NCBI RefSeq assembly: GCF_000014565.1
Contig: NC_008269.1
Span: forward strand, 930,001 to 994,000
Length of the DNA: 64,000 nt
Source of the DNA: Rhodococcus jostii RHA1
GTDB lineage: Bacteria > Actinomycetota > Actinomycetes > Mycobacteriales > Mycobacteriaceae
Direction: 5' to 3'
Shown: one piece after another, positions 9,601 to 17,399 of the stretch
Layout: every line of letters starts with the position of its first letter
Numbering within the stretch: position 1 is the stretch's first letter
Made by a program: the position numbers and the translations under genes
Notes under the pieces: generated by a model
The model's input: only the letters and a program-made list of their open reading frames with translations
Told to the model about the DNA's origin: nothing
Databases searched by the model: none

Positions 9601-9873
9601 GGCATGGTCGACGAAGTCTGGAACACCGACGCCTACAATGGGATTCCATTCGGGTCGGTTGTGATACGTGCGGTGACGGGGCGGATCAAACAAGATCTTG
9701 ACTTCTGTCTGTAGCCTCGTAGGGTGAATACACCAAGCGGGTGCTTGGTACCTGTCTGATTCAGCCGCGGTAGTGCTGAGAGCGACCCAGACGTTGCGGA
9801 TTCGAAGAAGGCAACCTGCCTTGGTTTGCCGGTTGTCAGTGTCGGATCCTGGTCCCCCACGAGTAGAGGAATC

Positions 9874-10701
9874 ATGAGAACTGGACGTTTCGAAGGTCAC
9901 GTTGCATTCATCACCGGAGCTGCCCGCGGCCAAGGACGCAACCACGCGGTGCGCCTCGCGGCCGAAGGCGCGTCGATCATTGCGGTCGACATCTGCGGAC
10001 AAATAGCTTCTGTACCGTACGAAATGGCGTCCGAGGACGATCTCCGTGAGACCGTGAATCTGGTGGAAGCCCTTGGCGGAAAGATCTACGCGACCGTTGC
10101 GGACGTCCGCGATCGGGCTGTGCTGGAGGGCGCGCTCAACGAGGGTATGGCGAGATTTGGCGTTCCTTCCATCGTTCTCGCAAATGCCGGCATCTCCCCC
10201 CAGCGTGCGACCGAGCCGGATCCTCAGCAAGTGTTCCTCGACACGATTGCAACGAATCTGGTGGGGGTCTGGAACACGATCAGCATCGTCGCGCCGATGA
10301 TGATTTCCCGAGGCGACGGGGGAGCGATCGTCATCACCAGCTCCGCCCAGGGGCTGATCGGACGTGGGGGCGACGGGTCCGGTGCAGCAAGCGCCTACAC
10401 GGCAAGTAAGCATGGTGTCGTTGGCTTGATGCGATCCTTCTCGGCTTGGCTGGCTCCCCACTCGATCAGAGTCAACACCGTTCACCCAACGGGTGTGCAC
10501 ACTGCGATGGTTGAGCACGCTGAGATGATGGAGTGGGTGGCTGCCGACCCTGAGCGGGGAACCACCATGTCGAATCCGATGCCCGTCGGGATGGTAGACG
10601 TCTCCGACATCACCGAGGCAGTACTCTATCTCGTGGGCGAGTCCGGACGTTATGTCACTGGTGTGACGCTCCCCGTTGATGCGGGATTCACCAGCAAATG
10701 A
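9874..10701 (+). CDS. Mycofactocin-coupled-type SDR oxidoreductase
   Basis: A 275-residue short-chain dehydrogenase. The NAD site reads ITGAARGQGRNHAVRLAAEGA followed by IIAVDIC, the pattern of SDRs that keep NAD bound and pass electrons to mycofactocin (carveol dehydrogenase-like). ANAG near residue 110, the Ser in ITSSAQG and the Tyr/Lys pair in AYTASKHG complete the catalytic set. Start at ATG 9874 because GAGGAA sits 5 bases upstream; an earlier in-frame start would add a 16-residue tail with no family match. It stands alone, with broken genes on both sides, and likely oxidises a secondary alcohol of terpenoid or similar type. A strong hairpin follows at 10813. Confidence 0.88.
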   Translation: MRTGRFEGHVAFITGAARGQGRNHAVRLAAEGASIIAVDICGQIASVPYEMASEDDLRETVNLVEALGGKIYATVADVRDRAVLEGALNEGMARFGVPSIVLANAGISPQRATEPDPQQVFLDTIATNLVGVWNTISIVAPMMISRGDGGAIVITSSAQGLIGRGGDGSGAASAYTASKHGVVGLMRSFSAWLAPHSIRVNTVHPTGVHTAMVEHAEMMEWVAADPERGTTMSNPMPVGMVDVSDITEAVLYLVGESGRYVTGVTLPVDAGFTSK

Positions 10702-10812
10702 GGACTCCGTCGAGCAGGGGCTCGAATTCCAGCCTCTGCAGCAGTTTTCTCGAGCAGCAGGCATGATGAGCGACGCGGCCCGCCGTAGGGGATGGTTCAC
10801 CACCGGCCACGC

Positions 10813-10851
10813 GCCGGCCCTGATCGGCACGTCGTGCCGATCAGGGCCGGC
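10813..10851. terminator. Near-perfect 39-base palindrome, possible terminator
   Basis: Two 19-base arms, starting GCCGGCCCTGATCGGC and fully complementary, separated by a single T. It lies 111 bp after the SDR stop and before broken genes on the other strand. There is no T-run, so a classical intrinsic terminator is not proven; a bidirectional terminator or protein site are alternatives. Confidence 0.5.
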
Positions 10852-10924
10852 AGACGCCGAACTCCCCGAGGGACTCGTCGTCCACCTTTGCCATCAACTT
10901 CTGCGGGGTGGTGTCGGGTGCTCG

Positions 10925-11165
10925 CTAGGGTCCAGCTGGAGCGGTCGAGTTACGGTCTACGACGAGAAGACCCGGTACGTCAGCGTTGCGTTCATGTGCA
11001 ACCTCCCACGGCGCCAAGTTCCAGGCGAGCGCAATGACGGCCATTCCTCCGCTGCTTGCGTTGGTGTAGGGCAAGTTCCGCACGTACGGCACCAAGTCAT
11101 CGCCGATGTAGGGGTTGCTTAGGTTCGGATAGCTGACCGCCTGCAGAATTTCGCCGAACCGGATC
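10925..11165 (-). other. Coding-like fragment of unknown family
   Basis: On the minus strand a stretch translates as protein-like sequence (for example YPNLSNPYIGDDLVPYVRN and ASSGGMAVIALAWNLAPWE) with no low-complexity Arg/Pro bias, unlike the surrounding antisense frames. It has no obvious start and sits among remnants, so it may be the tail of a decayed gene. I do not recognise the family. Confidence 0.25.
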
Positions 11166-11174
11166 GAAGAGCAC

Positions 11175-11378
11175 TTATGACTTCGGCCCGGGCGGGCATT
11201 GACGATTCTGCTGGCGCTCGGCGTTAATTTCTTGGGCGTGTTTGGCGAGTCGTTCGTGATTGGCTTCCGCTTGCGTGACGCGGCACCAGACGTTGACACC
11301 GGATGGGCTGGCGGTGGCAGCAGCCATTCCTTGCGCCCCGCCGGTGACGATGACGACCTTCCCGGTCAGTCCGGACAT
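11175..11378 (-). pseudogene. SDR remnant (N-terminal piece with internal deletion)
   Basis: From an ATG at 11376-11378 the frame reads MSGLTGKVVIVTGGAQGM, a clear SDR nucleotide-binding start, then jumps to NHERLAKHAQEINAERQ and stops after 67 residues. The body of the enzyme with the catalytic Ser-Tyr-Lys is missing. It lies 50 bp downstream of the SnoaL-like gene in the same direction, so it was probably its operon partner before a deletion. Confidence 0.65.
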
Positions 11379-11428
11379 CGGATTTCCGAGCTCCTCGATG
11401 TGTTGGTTGGTGTCGGGTTGGCGTCGAA

Positions 11429-11878
11429 TTATGCTGTGGAAGTGGGAAATGCGTGTGCGAGTATTCCGATGTTTCCCAACGTTCCCGTATGGAATTTTTG
11501 GCGTCGGGTGAGCTTCCAGCCGTCGGCTGTGCGCAACCATGAGTCGTGGTAGTCGGCGAGTGTGCGGAAGTACTCTCCCTCGAGTTCCCCGGTGCCGAGA
11601 TGTATGTCGGCGACGTATGCCCGACTTGTCGCGTTGTCGCCGTCGACTTCGATTAGGACGTTGCCGATGAGGTGTTGGGTGGGTCCGCACTCGTCCAGAA
11701 ACGAACGCAGCATCGTGATGATCTCTGCGGCTGAGGTGAGCTCCCCGTTCCCGAATTCGCCAGTCGCTTCGGGAATGGATATATCCTCGATCACAGACCA
11801 GTCTCTGTCGTCCATTGCCCGCGCGATGCGGACAATATTGCGGTAAATCTCCCGTTCGTCCCTGTTGTCGGTGTACAC
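11429..11878 (-). CDS. SnoaL-like/NTF2-fold polyketide cyclase-type protein
   Basis: A 149-residue protein with the SnoaL_4/NTF2-like pattern: an N-terminal helix with IVRIARAMDDRDWSVIEDI, TSAAEIITMLRSFLDECGPTQ (20 residues in), HLIGNVLIEVDGDNATSRAYV and a last strand region HDSWLRTADGWKLTRRQ. The start is GTG at 11876-11878 with AAGGA six bases upstream. The fold makes a small cone-shaped pocket used by hydratases, isomerases and cyclases; often the real activity is unknown. It is intact although both flanks are remnants. Confidence 0.8.
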   Translation of the reverse strand: MYTDNRDEREIYRNIVRIARAMDDRDWSVIEDISIPEATGEFGNGELTSAAEIITMLRSFLDECGPTQHLIGNVLIEVDGDNATSRAYVADIHLGTGELEGEYFRTLADYHDSWLRTADGWKLTRRQKFHTGTLGNIGILAHAFPTSTA

Positions 11879-12410
11879 AGAAAGTCCTTTCTCATGAGCT
11901 CCGGCGCGCCGGTAGGAGTCTCCGAGCGACAGTAGGCTGGATCACACTGACGGCAACATGATCGATCCCATTCAGAGGGACGCCTGCCCTTCGGAACCGG
12001 GGCACATACGGGCGCAGCCGATTGTGGGGGAGTGTCATGATTAATCGCGTGCGTTTCGCAATGGACTGGTTGGACGTCAGGTCGGATCCCATCGGCAGAT
12101 TGCCGAGGGTGAGCGGTTAGGCTGCAGCGCTCGTCTTATGCTGCAGCGTTCGTCGAAACTGTGTCTTCTCGGGTGAACGGGCGTCTGTCCGTGAGCGCGC
12201 TGCTGTTGACCCTCGCCGCGTGCGTCTTGGTCTCAATGCCGACAACACCGCCGCCATGATTAACGTGACTTCGCAGGGGGACCCAACGACGAGCGGACGC
12301 GGGATACTCCCGTGGTTTGCGCCCGTATGTGCTCCTATATGTGCCACATCACTGCTCATGACCGGCTGGAGTCGGCACGTCCGCACGACATAACTGAGAG
12401 GTCGATTCTT
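11879..12410. other. Intergenic stretch with a short direct repeat
   Basis: About 530 bp between the minus-strand SnoaL-like gene and the plus-strand SDR remnant. It should hold the SnoaL promoter. The only repeated structure seen is the 15-base direct repeat at 12121-12154. No protein fragment recognised. Confidence 0.4.
12121..12154. repeat. 15-base direct repeat, two copies
   Basis: GCTGCAGCGCTCGTC (12121-12135) and GCTGCAGCGTTCGTC (12140-12154) differ by one base and are 19 bp apart, close to two helical turns. It could be a tandem regulator site or a chance duplication. Confidence 0.5.
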
Positions 12411-12867
12411 ATGACGGTTGACTCGTCAGCATTGCCCCGGGACATCGTTCCAGGGGATACATAGTCAACACGGCGTCGATGGCCGGTTTGTAACGTCGGC
12501 CCCTTGCATCCCTATGTCGCATCAAAGGCAGCAGTGGTTGCATTGTCGGAGACGATGGCGCACGAGTTCGCGACGGAGTATCCGCACCTGGTGTCGCTCT
12601 TTATGGCCGGCCTACACGGCGACCAGCATCCGGAACGACGAACGGAACGCACCTGTGAGGCACGTTCCCCGGTCGCAGGCGGATCCCGATCTGGAGTCAC
12701 TACGTGAACAAGTCAACTCCGACATTGACGCTGGTGTGTCGACCGAACGCGTTGCTGATCTGGTCGTGCAGGGAATGGCGGAGAGGAAAACCCACATCTT
12801 CCAGTCACCGGAGTGGGTCGACTATTGGCAGGATCGGGTCGATCGTGTGAAGCGGCAGCTTGACTAG
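12411..12867 (+). pseudogene. SDR pseudogene with deletion and several frameshifts
   Basis: An ATG at 12411 starts MTVDSSALPRDIV, then the sequence jumps to the middle of an SDR: IVNTASMAGL (Ser motif), HPYVASKAAVVALSETMAHE (Tyr/Lys motif) and, in other frames, PAYTATSIRNDERN and the C-terminal tail SPEWVDYWQDRVDRVKRQL. At least two frame changes (near 12490 and 12600) are needed to join these, and the N-terminal NAD site is missing. Decayed beyond simple repair. Confidence 0.75.
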
Positions 12868-13073
12868 TAGATCTCGAGTTCGGTCGACGGCTTCAGCCGA
12901 AAGAGGTTGCAAACCTCTCGCGACGACCAGGTGTCAGACGGCCGTCTCGTGAACATCTCGCCAGACAACGCACGGCTCAAGGTGAATCCCGACCCGACGA
13001 CGGACACGGGTTGCTGCGGTGGCGTTGCGGAGGTTCTCGGCGCGCGGGGGTCCGGAGACGAGAGGAGTCACCG

Positions 13074-13093
13074 TCGTGGTCTTAAGACCACGA
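13074..13093. repeat. Perfect 20-base palindrome centred on CTTAAG
   Basis: TCGTGGTCTTAAGACCACGA reads the same on both strands without a spacer. It lies about 40 bp beyond the IstB remnant, in a region with no gene. It may be an operator, a recombination scar or an IS end. Confidence 0.7.
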
Positions 13094-13134
13094 CCAGTGC
13101 AACAGCCGGTCGAGCATGGCCGCGGCGAGGGTGG

Positions 13135-13302
13135 TGTCGCGCCAAGCTCGGCGATCAACGTCCGGTCGAGGTTCGGAGCGGCATAGTGGTCGAAGTCCTC
13201 GAGCGACGCCGGGGTGGGCAGGCAGGCGAACCGCAACCACGGGCCAAAACGGCGGGCCTCGGTAGCGTCGACCTCGATCGACAACATTCCCTCAGCATGG
13301 CG
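13135..13302 (-). pseudogene. Fragment of an IS21-family IstB helper ATPase
   Basis: About 56 residues in one minus-strand frame (ATEARRFGPWLRFACLP, SLEDFDHYAAPNLDRTLIAEL) match the region of IstB just before its Walker A loop. The ATP-binding part is gone. No IstA fragment was recognised beside it. It shows that an IS21-type element once sat here. Confidence 0.6.
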
Positions 13303-13391
13303 GTCATCGACAGGTTGTTCTTTGCCGAATATCGGCTCGGGGCGTTGTAAAGGTTGACCAACCGCGGCGGTGAAGCGGGCGCTGTTGTGCC

Positions 13392-13440
13392 CAAGCGGTT
13401 CCCCCCCGTGTGATCCTGTGCGCGCCGAGCGAACCGCTTG
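13392..13440. repeat. 10-base inverted repeat with 29-base loop
   Basis: CAAGCGGTTC at 13392-13401 and GAACCGCTTG at 13431-13440. Function unknown; it lies in a gene-free stretch between IS remnants and the P450 operon. Confidence 0.5.
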
Positions 13441-13763
13441 CTGTCCCATGCCCGATAAGAGGGCAACGGTGCGGCGGCCTGCGCCCATTGCGCATGTCGT
13501 GGTGGACCACAATCAAAGATGCCGCCCGGTGCGACCGCGGAGACCAGCGCACATTTCGGGCGCGGTCAGCTGGGCGGCCTCAAACGCGACGGGCCCTTGA
13601 GATGTTTCACCTTTCGCCCCCTTTGTTTCAACCAGTAGACGTGGCAACCGCAACTGAGTTTGGGCCGCGCCTCCACAGGGCGGTGACCGGTGTCGACGTG
13701 ACAAGACACTGTTCCGTTGAGTGGATCCCGTTCGGTCGTGCGGGCGTCGGCGAGCAGTAGTAG

Positions 13764-13791
13764 TTGACAAAATGCATGTACTTGCTAGTGT
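13764..13791 (+). promoter_or_regulatory. Probable sigma70-type promoter of the lactonase/SDR/P450 operon
   Basis: TTGACA (13764-13769, perfect -35) and TAGTGT (13786-13791, -10-like) with a 16-base spacer, 135 bp before the lactonase start. The inverted repeat at 13792-13814 begins directly after the -10 box. Confidence 0.6.
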
Positions 13792-13814
13792 GAGCCAAGA
13801 CACGATCTTGGCTC
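13792..13814. promoter_or_regulatory. Operator-like inverted repeat next to the -10 box
   Basis: GAGCCAAGA and TCTTGGCTC are perfect 9-base arms around CACGA. A site at the transcription start is the classic position for a repressor. The tandem MarR-type protein encoded at the far end of the operon (18719-19708) is the nearest candidate to bind it. Confidence 0.6.
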
Positions 13815-13925
13815 TGATCTCTTCAGCTCGGACTAGACGCACCAGCCTCACGACGTGCCGGCGTTTGGCCGGTATTGCGTTGTGCAGCCGACAATCACGA
13901 CCATCTATGGCAAGGACAACAACCT

Positions 13926-14861
13926 ATGACCAACGCCGTCGCCGACGCCGTAGCCAATGCCCGGATCTTCGAGGCCCGTCAGAGTGCACAAGGTTTCTCG
14001 TGGCCGGAGTGCCCTCGATGGCACGATGATCTCTTCTGGTTCTCGGATATGTACACCTCGACCTTGAAGACCATCGACGAGTCGGGCACCGTCCGGGTCG
14101 TTGTGGACGCCACCGGTCGGGCACCGGGTGCCGGGGTCCCGATAGTGCTCGGCGGCTTCGGTTGGTTGCCCGACGGCCGAATGGTCGTGACATCGATGCA
14201 CGAGAAGCTGGTGCTCGTGCATGACGGGTCAAGCCCGACCGACTTGTCGGTCTATGCCGATCTCTCTGCATTTGCGCCCGGTCCGGTCAACGACATGGTG
14301 GTTGCTGCGGACGGTCACGTGTACGTGACCCAGCTCGGGTTCGACCTGTTCAACGGCGCGGAACCGGCGCCCTCGCCGATCATCGTGGTGAGCCCGGCCG
14401 GTACGGCGTCCACTGCCGATGCGATCGGTCCGCTGATGGGAGCCAACGGAATAGCGATCTCGGAGGACGGTTCGCGGGTTTTCACCGCGGAAGCGTTCGC
14501 CAACCGCATCATCGTGATGGATCGGGCTACCGACGGCACGCTGTCGGGCAACCGGGTGTTTGCGGATTGTCCATTTTTGCCGGACGGTATCGGCCTGGAT
14601 GCCGAGGGCGGCGTGTGGGCAGCGATGCCCGGCAGTGGATACGTCGCTCGGTTCATCGACGGAGGCACCATCACCGACGCGGTCGCCGTACCGCTGGAAA
14701 GCGGCGTCGGATCGGCCTGTCTGCTCGGTGGCCCGGATCGCCGCACGTTGTACATAACCGTCGGTATGGAGGTCTTCGACTTCGAGAAGTCGGCACGAGA
14801 GGCCAAGGCGAGTGTCTGGACGGCACAGGTCGACGTGGGTGCCGGCCGGACGCGACCCTGA
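13926..14861 (+). CDS. SMP-30/gluconolactonase-like beta-propeller protein
   Basis: A 311-residue protein with the SMP-30/LRE repeat pattern: EGPRW-like SWPECPRWHDDLFWFSDM near residue 25, GGFGWLPDGRMVV, VNDMVVAADGHVYVTQLG near 125, GANGIAISEDGSRVFTAEA near 180 and DGIGLDAEGGVWAAMPG near 220. These metal-dependent propellers hydrolyse lactones or similar esters. Start at ATG 13926 with AAGGA upstream and MTNAVADAV as first residues; an ATG 51 bp earlier adds a non-family leader. It leads the probable operon: the SDR starts 30 bp after its stop. A lactonase with a P450 and a dehydrogenase suggests hydroxylation, oxidation and ring opening of an alicyclic substrate. Confidence 0.85.
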   Translation: MTNAVADAVANARIFEARQSAQGFSWPECPRWHDDLFWFSDMYTSTLKTIDESGTVRVVVDATGRAPGAGVPIVLGGFGWLPDGRMVVTSMHEKLVLVHDGSSPTDLSVYADLSAFAPGPVNDMVVAADGHVYVTQLGFDLFNGAEPAPSPIIVVSPAGTASTADAIGPLMGANGIAISEDGSRVFTAEAFANRIIVMDRATDGTLSGNRVFADCPFLPDGIGLDAEGGVWAAMPGSGYVARFIDGGTITDAVAVPLESGVGSACLLGGPDRRTLYITVGMEVFDFEKSAREAKASVWTAQVDVGAGRTRP

Positions 14862-14891
14862 GACCACTCGAACCAGAAGGAGGAGAACAAC

Positions 14892-15797
14892 ATGCAAGAA
14901 CTGCGATTCGACGACCGCTCGGTGATAGTCACGGGTGCCGGACGAGGTATCGGCCGTGAGTATGCGCTTCTGTTGGCCGCTCGCGGCGCGTCTGTGGTCG
15001 TCGGAGACCTCGGCGCGACGATCGATGGATCCGACGTCGACGGCGACGACCCGGCTGCGGCTGTGGTTGCGGAGATCACCGCAGCGGGTGGGCGGGCGAT
15101 CGCCTGCGGTGCCGACGTGTCGACCGAAGCGGGGGCCCAGTCGCTGGTCGAGGCTGCGGTCGACGGCTTCGGGCACCTCGATGCGGTGGTCAACAACGCC
15201 GGGATCGTTCGGACGGCACGTTTCCTCGAGGTTCCCGACGACGAGTACCAGCGCCACATCGACGTGCACTACTTCGGCACTCTCCGGGTTTGCCGCGCAG
15301 CCTGGCCGCATCTGGCCGCTTCAGGGTCGGGCCGGGTAGTGAACACCCTCTCCGCCGCGATGCTGGGCAATCCCATGATGACCCACTACGGGAGTTCCAA
15401 AGGCGCTGTTTTCGGGCTGACCCGCAACCTGGCTATCGAGGGGCTCGAGGCTGGGATCAAGGTCAACGCGGTCGCGCCGGGCGCGGGTACCCGGATGGCC
15501 GAGGCTTCCTCCGAGGGGCTTTCGCCGGAGATCATGGACTACATCCGCACCAGCCTGCGGGCTGAGCTGGTCGCGCCTGTTGCTACCTACCTCGTGCATC
15601 CTTCCGCGACGATGACAGGGGAGGTGTTCAACGTTGCCGGCGGCACAGTGAACCGGTTGGCGCTACTCAACACTGTAGGCATCACCGACCCGAATCTCAG
15701 CGTGGAATCCGTCGCGTCGAGGATTGACGAGATCATGGCAATCACGGCGGAGGCCAACTCTCAAATTATTGCACCGCAACAGGTCCCGGCCTCATGA
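14892..15797 (+). CDS. SDR oxidoreductase (hydroxyacyl-CoA dehydrogenase/17beta-HSD4 type)
   Basis: A 301-residue classical SDR. NAD(P) site VTGAGRGIGREYALLLAARG at residue 13, NNAGIVRTARF near 97, the catalytic Ser in VNTLSAAM near 150 and Tyr/Lys in YGSSKGAVFG near 164. The insert DGSDVDGDDPAAAVVAEI after the second strand is typical of 17beta-HSD4-like (3R)-hydroxyacyl-CoA dehydrogenases, so its substrate may be a hydroxyacyl-CoA or a cyclic alcohol. AAGGAGGAG precedes the ATG. It is second in the operon; the P450 start lies 41 bp downstream of its stop. Confidence 0.87.
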   Translation: MQELRFDDRSVIVTGAGRGIGREYALLLAARGASVVVGDLGATIDGSDVDGDDPAAAVVAEITAAGGRAIACGADVSTEAGAQSLVEAAVDGFGHLDAVVNNAGIVRTARFLEVPDDEYQRHIDVHYFGTLRVCRAAWPHLAASGSGRVVNTLSAAMLGNPMMTHYGSSKGAVFGLTRNLAIEGLEAGIKVNAVAPGAGTRMAEASSEGLSPEIMDYIRTSLRAELVAPVATYLVHPSATMTGEVFNVAGGTVNRLALLNTVGITDPNLSVESVASRIDEIMAITAEANSQIIAPQQVPAS

Positions 15798-15837
15798 CGA
15801 AACTCGTTCAGGTCGGATCGAACCCGAGGAGAATCCG

Positions 15838-17070
15838 ATGACCACTGTCGACGAACCGGTACTCGACACTACCTATCCGTTCGGCCCGGTGGAGCCGACC
15901 GAGGCCGCCGCCCGATACGCCGCGATCGCCGCCGAACGCCCGATGACGAAGATGACGATGCCGATCGGTGGTGACGTTTGGGTAATTCATCGTGAGAGCA
16001 CCGCCCGAGCGATGCTCGCCGACAACCGGTTCGTCCGCGAACCGTTCCGTACGGGTGAGCGTCCGGTGCCGTACTTCGTCGAGTTCCCCGACTTCCTCAA
16101 GTCGACCATCCAGTTCGAGGACCCCCCTCACCACACCAAGCTCCGTAAGCTGGTACAGCGCTCGATATCTCCGAAACGTGTGCGCAGTATGAGGGACTCG
16201 GCGGTGGAGTTCGCGAACTCCTTGCTCGATGCGATGATCGAGAAGGGGGCACCGAGCAACTTGGTCGAGGATTACGCAGTGGCCTTGCCCATCCAGATGA
16301 TCAGCAACCTGCTCGGCGTTCCGCCGGAGGACCGACCCAAGTTCCAGAAGTGGAGTTCGGCCACCCTGTCCGTGGCAGACATGCCCCAGGACGAGGTCAT
16401 GGCGAACATGGGCGAGTTGGTGCAGTACATGATGGAGCTCATCGATGCGCGCCGCCGCGAACCGCGTGAAGATCTGCTGAGCGACCTGGCTAACGCACGC
16501 GATCGTGACGAAAGCCTGACCGACGAGGAGATCTTGCCCATCGCGCTCATCCTCATTGTCGCCGGTTTCGACAACACTGCGAACTTCATCTGCGCTGGGG
16601 TGCTTTCCTTGCTCCACAACCCCGATCAGCTCGAGATCCTCCTCGAGGACGTCGATGGTGTCGCGCCAACCGCCGTCGAGGAAGTTCTGCGCCATGGTCG
16701 ATTCGAGTTGGGACGACCCGTTGCCGGTGGCGGTGGGCTGGTGCCCTTCGTTGCCACCGAGGACATCGAACTCGATGGGCAGATGGTGGCCAAGAACGAG
16801 GCCATTCTTGTCGATCCGGGTTCCACCGGACACGATGGGGCGGCGGTCGAGCACGGTGAGAAGTTCGACGTGCGTCGGGCGAACAACCCGCATCTGACGC
16901 TGAGCTACGGCCTTCACCACTGTCTCGGGGCGCCGTTGGCACGCATGGAGATGCAGGTGGCCATCAGCGAACTCTTCAAACGTCTGCCGGGGCTCGCTTT
17001 GGCCGGCGACGTCCAGATTGACGACACGAACCTGACGCAGCCGATCACTATGCTGCCCGTGACCTGGTAG
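15838..17070 (+). CDS. Cytochrome P450 with Asn at the conserved I-helix Thr position
   Basis: A 410-residue soluble bacterial P450. Helix I reads VAGFDNTANF (residues 241-250), so Asp245 is followed by Asn246 where most P450s have the proton-relay Thr. ExxR is Glu282/Arg285, and the heme loop is LSYGLHHCLGAPLAR with Cys362 as ligand; Tyr replaces the usual first Phe. Start at ATG 15838 (MTTVDEPVLDTTYPFG) behind GAGGAG; a longer frame overlapping the SDR end is not used. Electrons would come from the ferredoxin 2 bp downstream and its reductase. The family inserts O2 into an unactivated C-H bond; the substrate is unknown, perhaps a terpenoid or steroid. Confidence 0.92.
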   Translation: MTTVDEPVLDTTYPFGPVEPTEAAARYAAIAAERPMTKMTMPIGGDVWVIHRESTARAMLADNRFVREPFRTGERPVPYFVEFPDFLKSTIQFEDPPHHTKLRKLVQRSISPKRVRSMRDSAVEFANSLLDAMIEKGAPSNLVEDYAVALPIQMISNLLGVPPEDRPKFQKWSSATLSVADMPQDEVMANMGELVQYMMELIDARRREPREDLLSDLANARDRDESLTDEEILPIALILIVAGFDNTANFICAGVLSLLHNPDQLEILLEDVDGVAPTAVEEVLRHGRFELGRPVAGGGGLVPFVATEDIELDGQMVAKNEAILVDPGSTGHDGAAVEHGEKFDVRRANNPHLTLSYGLHHCLGAPLARMEMQVAISELFKRLPGLALAGDVQIDDTNLTQPITMLPVTW

Positions 17071-17072
17071 GT

Positions 17073-17399
17073 GTGATCGTGCCGAAAGTATTCTACGTAC
17101 AACCGGACGGTGTCGAGAAGGTCGTCGAGGGTGTCGTCGGCGACTCGGTGATGCAGACCGCCGTCCGCAACGGGGTTTCCGGCATCGTGGGCCAGTGCGG
17201 TGGTGTCTTGTCCTGTGCCAGCTGCCATGTCTTCCTCGCCGCAGACGAACTCGGCAACTTCCCTGAACAGGTGGAGGACGAGGAGGACATGCTCGAGTGC
17301 ACGGCAGTCGACCGTGAGGACAACTCGCGACTATCGTGCCAGTTGGCGCTTCGTGAGGGTGTCGACGTGCATGTGACGATTCCCGATGAACAACTCTGA
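17073..17399 (+). CDS. Putidaredoxin-type [2Fe-2S] ferredoxin
   Basis: A 108-residue adrenodoxin/putidaredoxin-like ferredoxin. Cluster ligands are Cys42, Cys48, Cys51 (QCGGVLSCASCH) and Cys89 (SRLSCQLAL). The start is GTG at 17073 or the GTG at 17079, both 2-8 bp after the P450 stop, implying translational coupling. Its stop overlaps the start of the reductase gene. It carries single electrons from the reductase to the P450. Confidence 0.93.
   Translation: MIVPKVFYVQPDGVEKVVEGVVGDSVMQTAVRNGVSGIVGQCGGVLSCASCHVFLAADELGNFPEQVEDEEDMLECTAVDREDNSRLSCQLALREGVDVHVTIPDEQL

Noticed and set aside
12907..13350. Plus-strand 147-codon frame
   Set aside because: It is the antisense of the IstB-like fragment and has no protein-like sequence.
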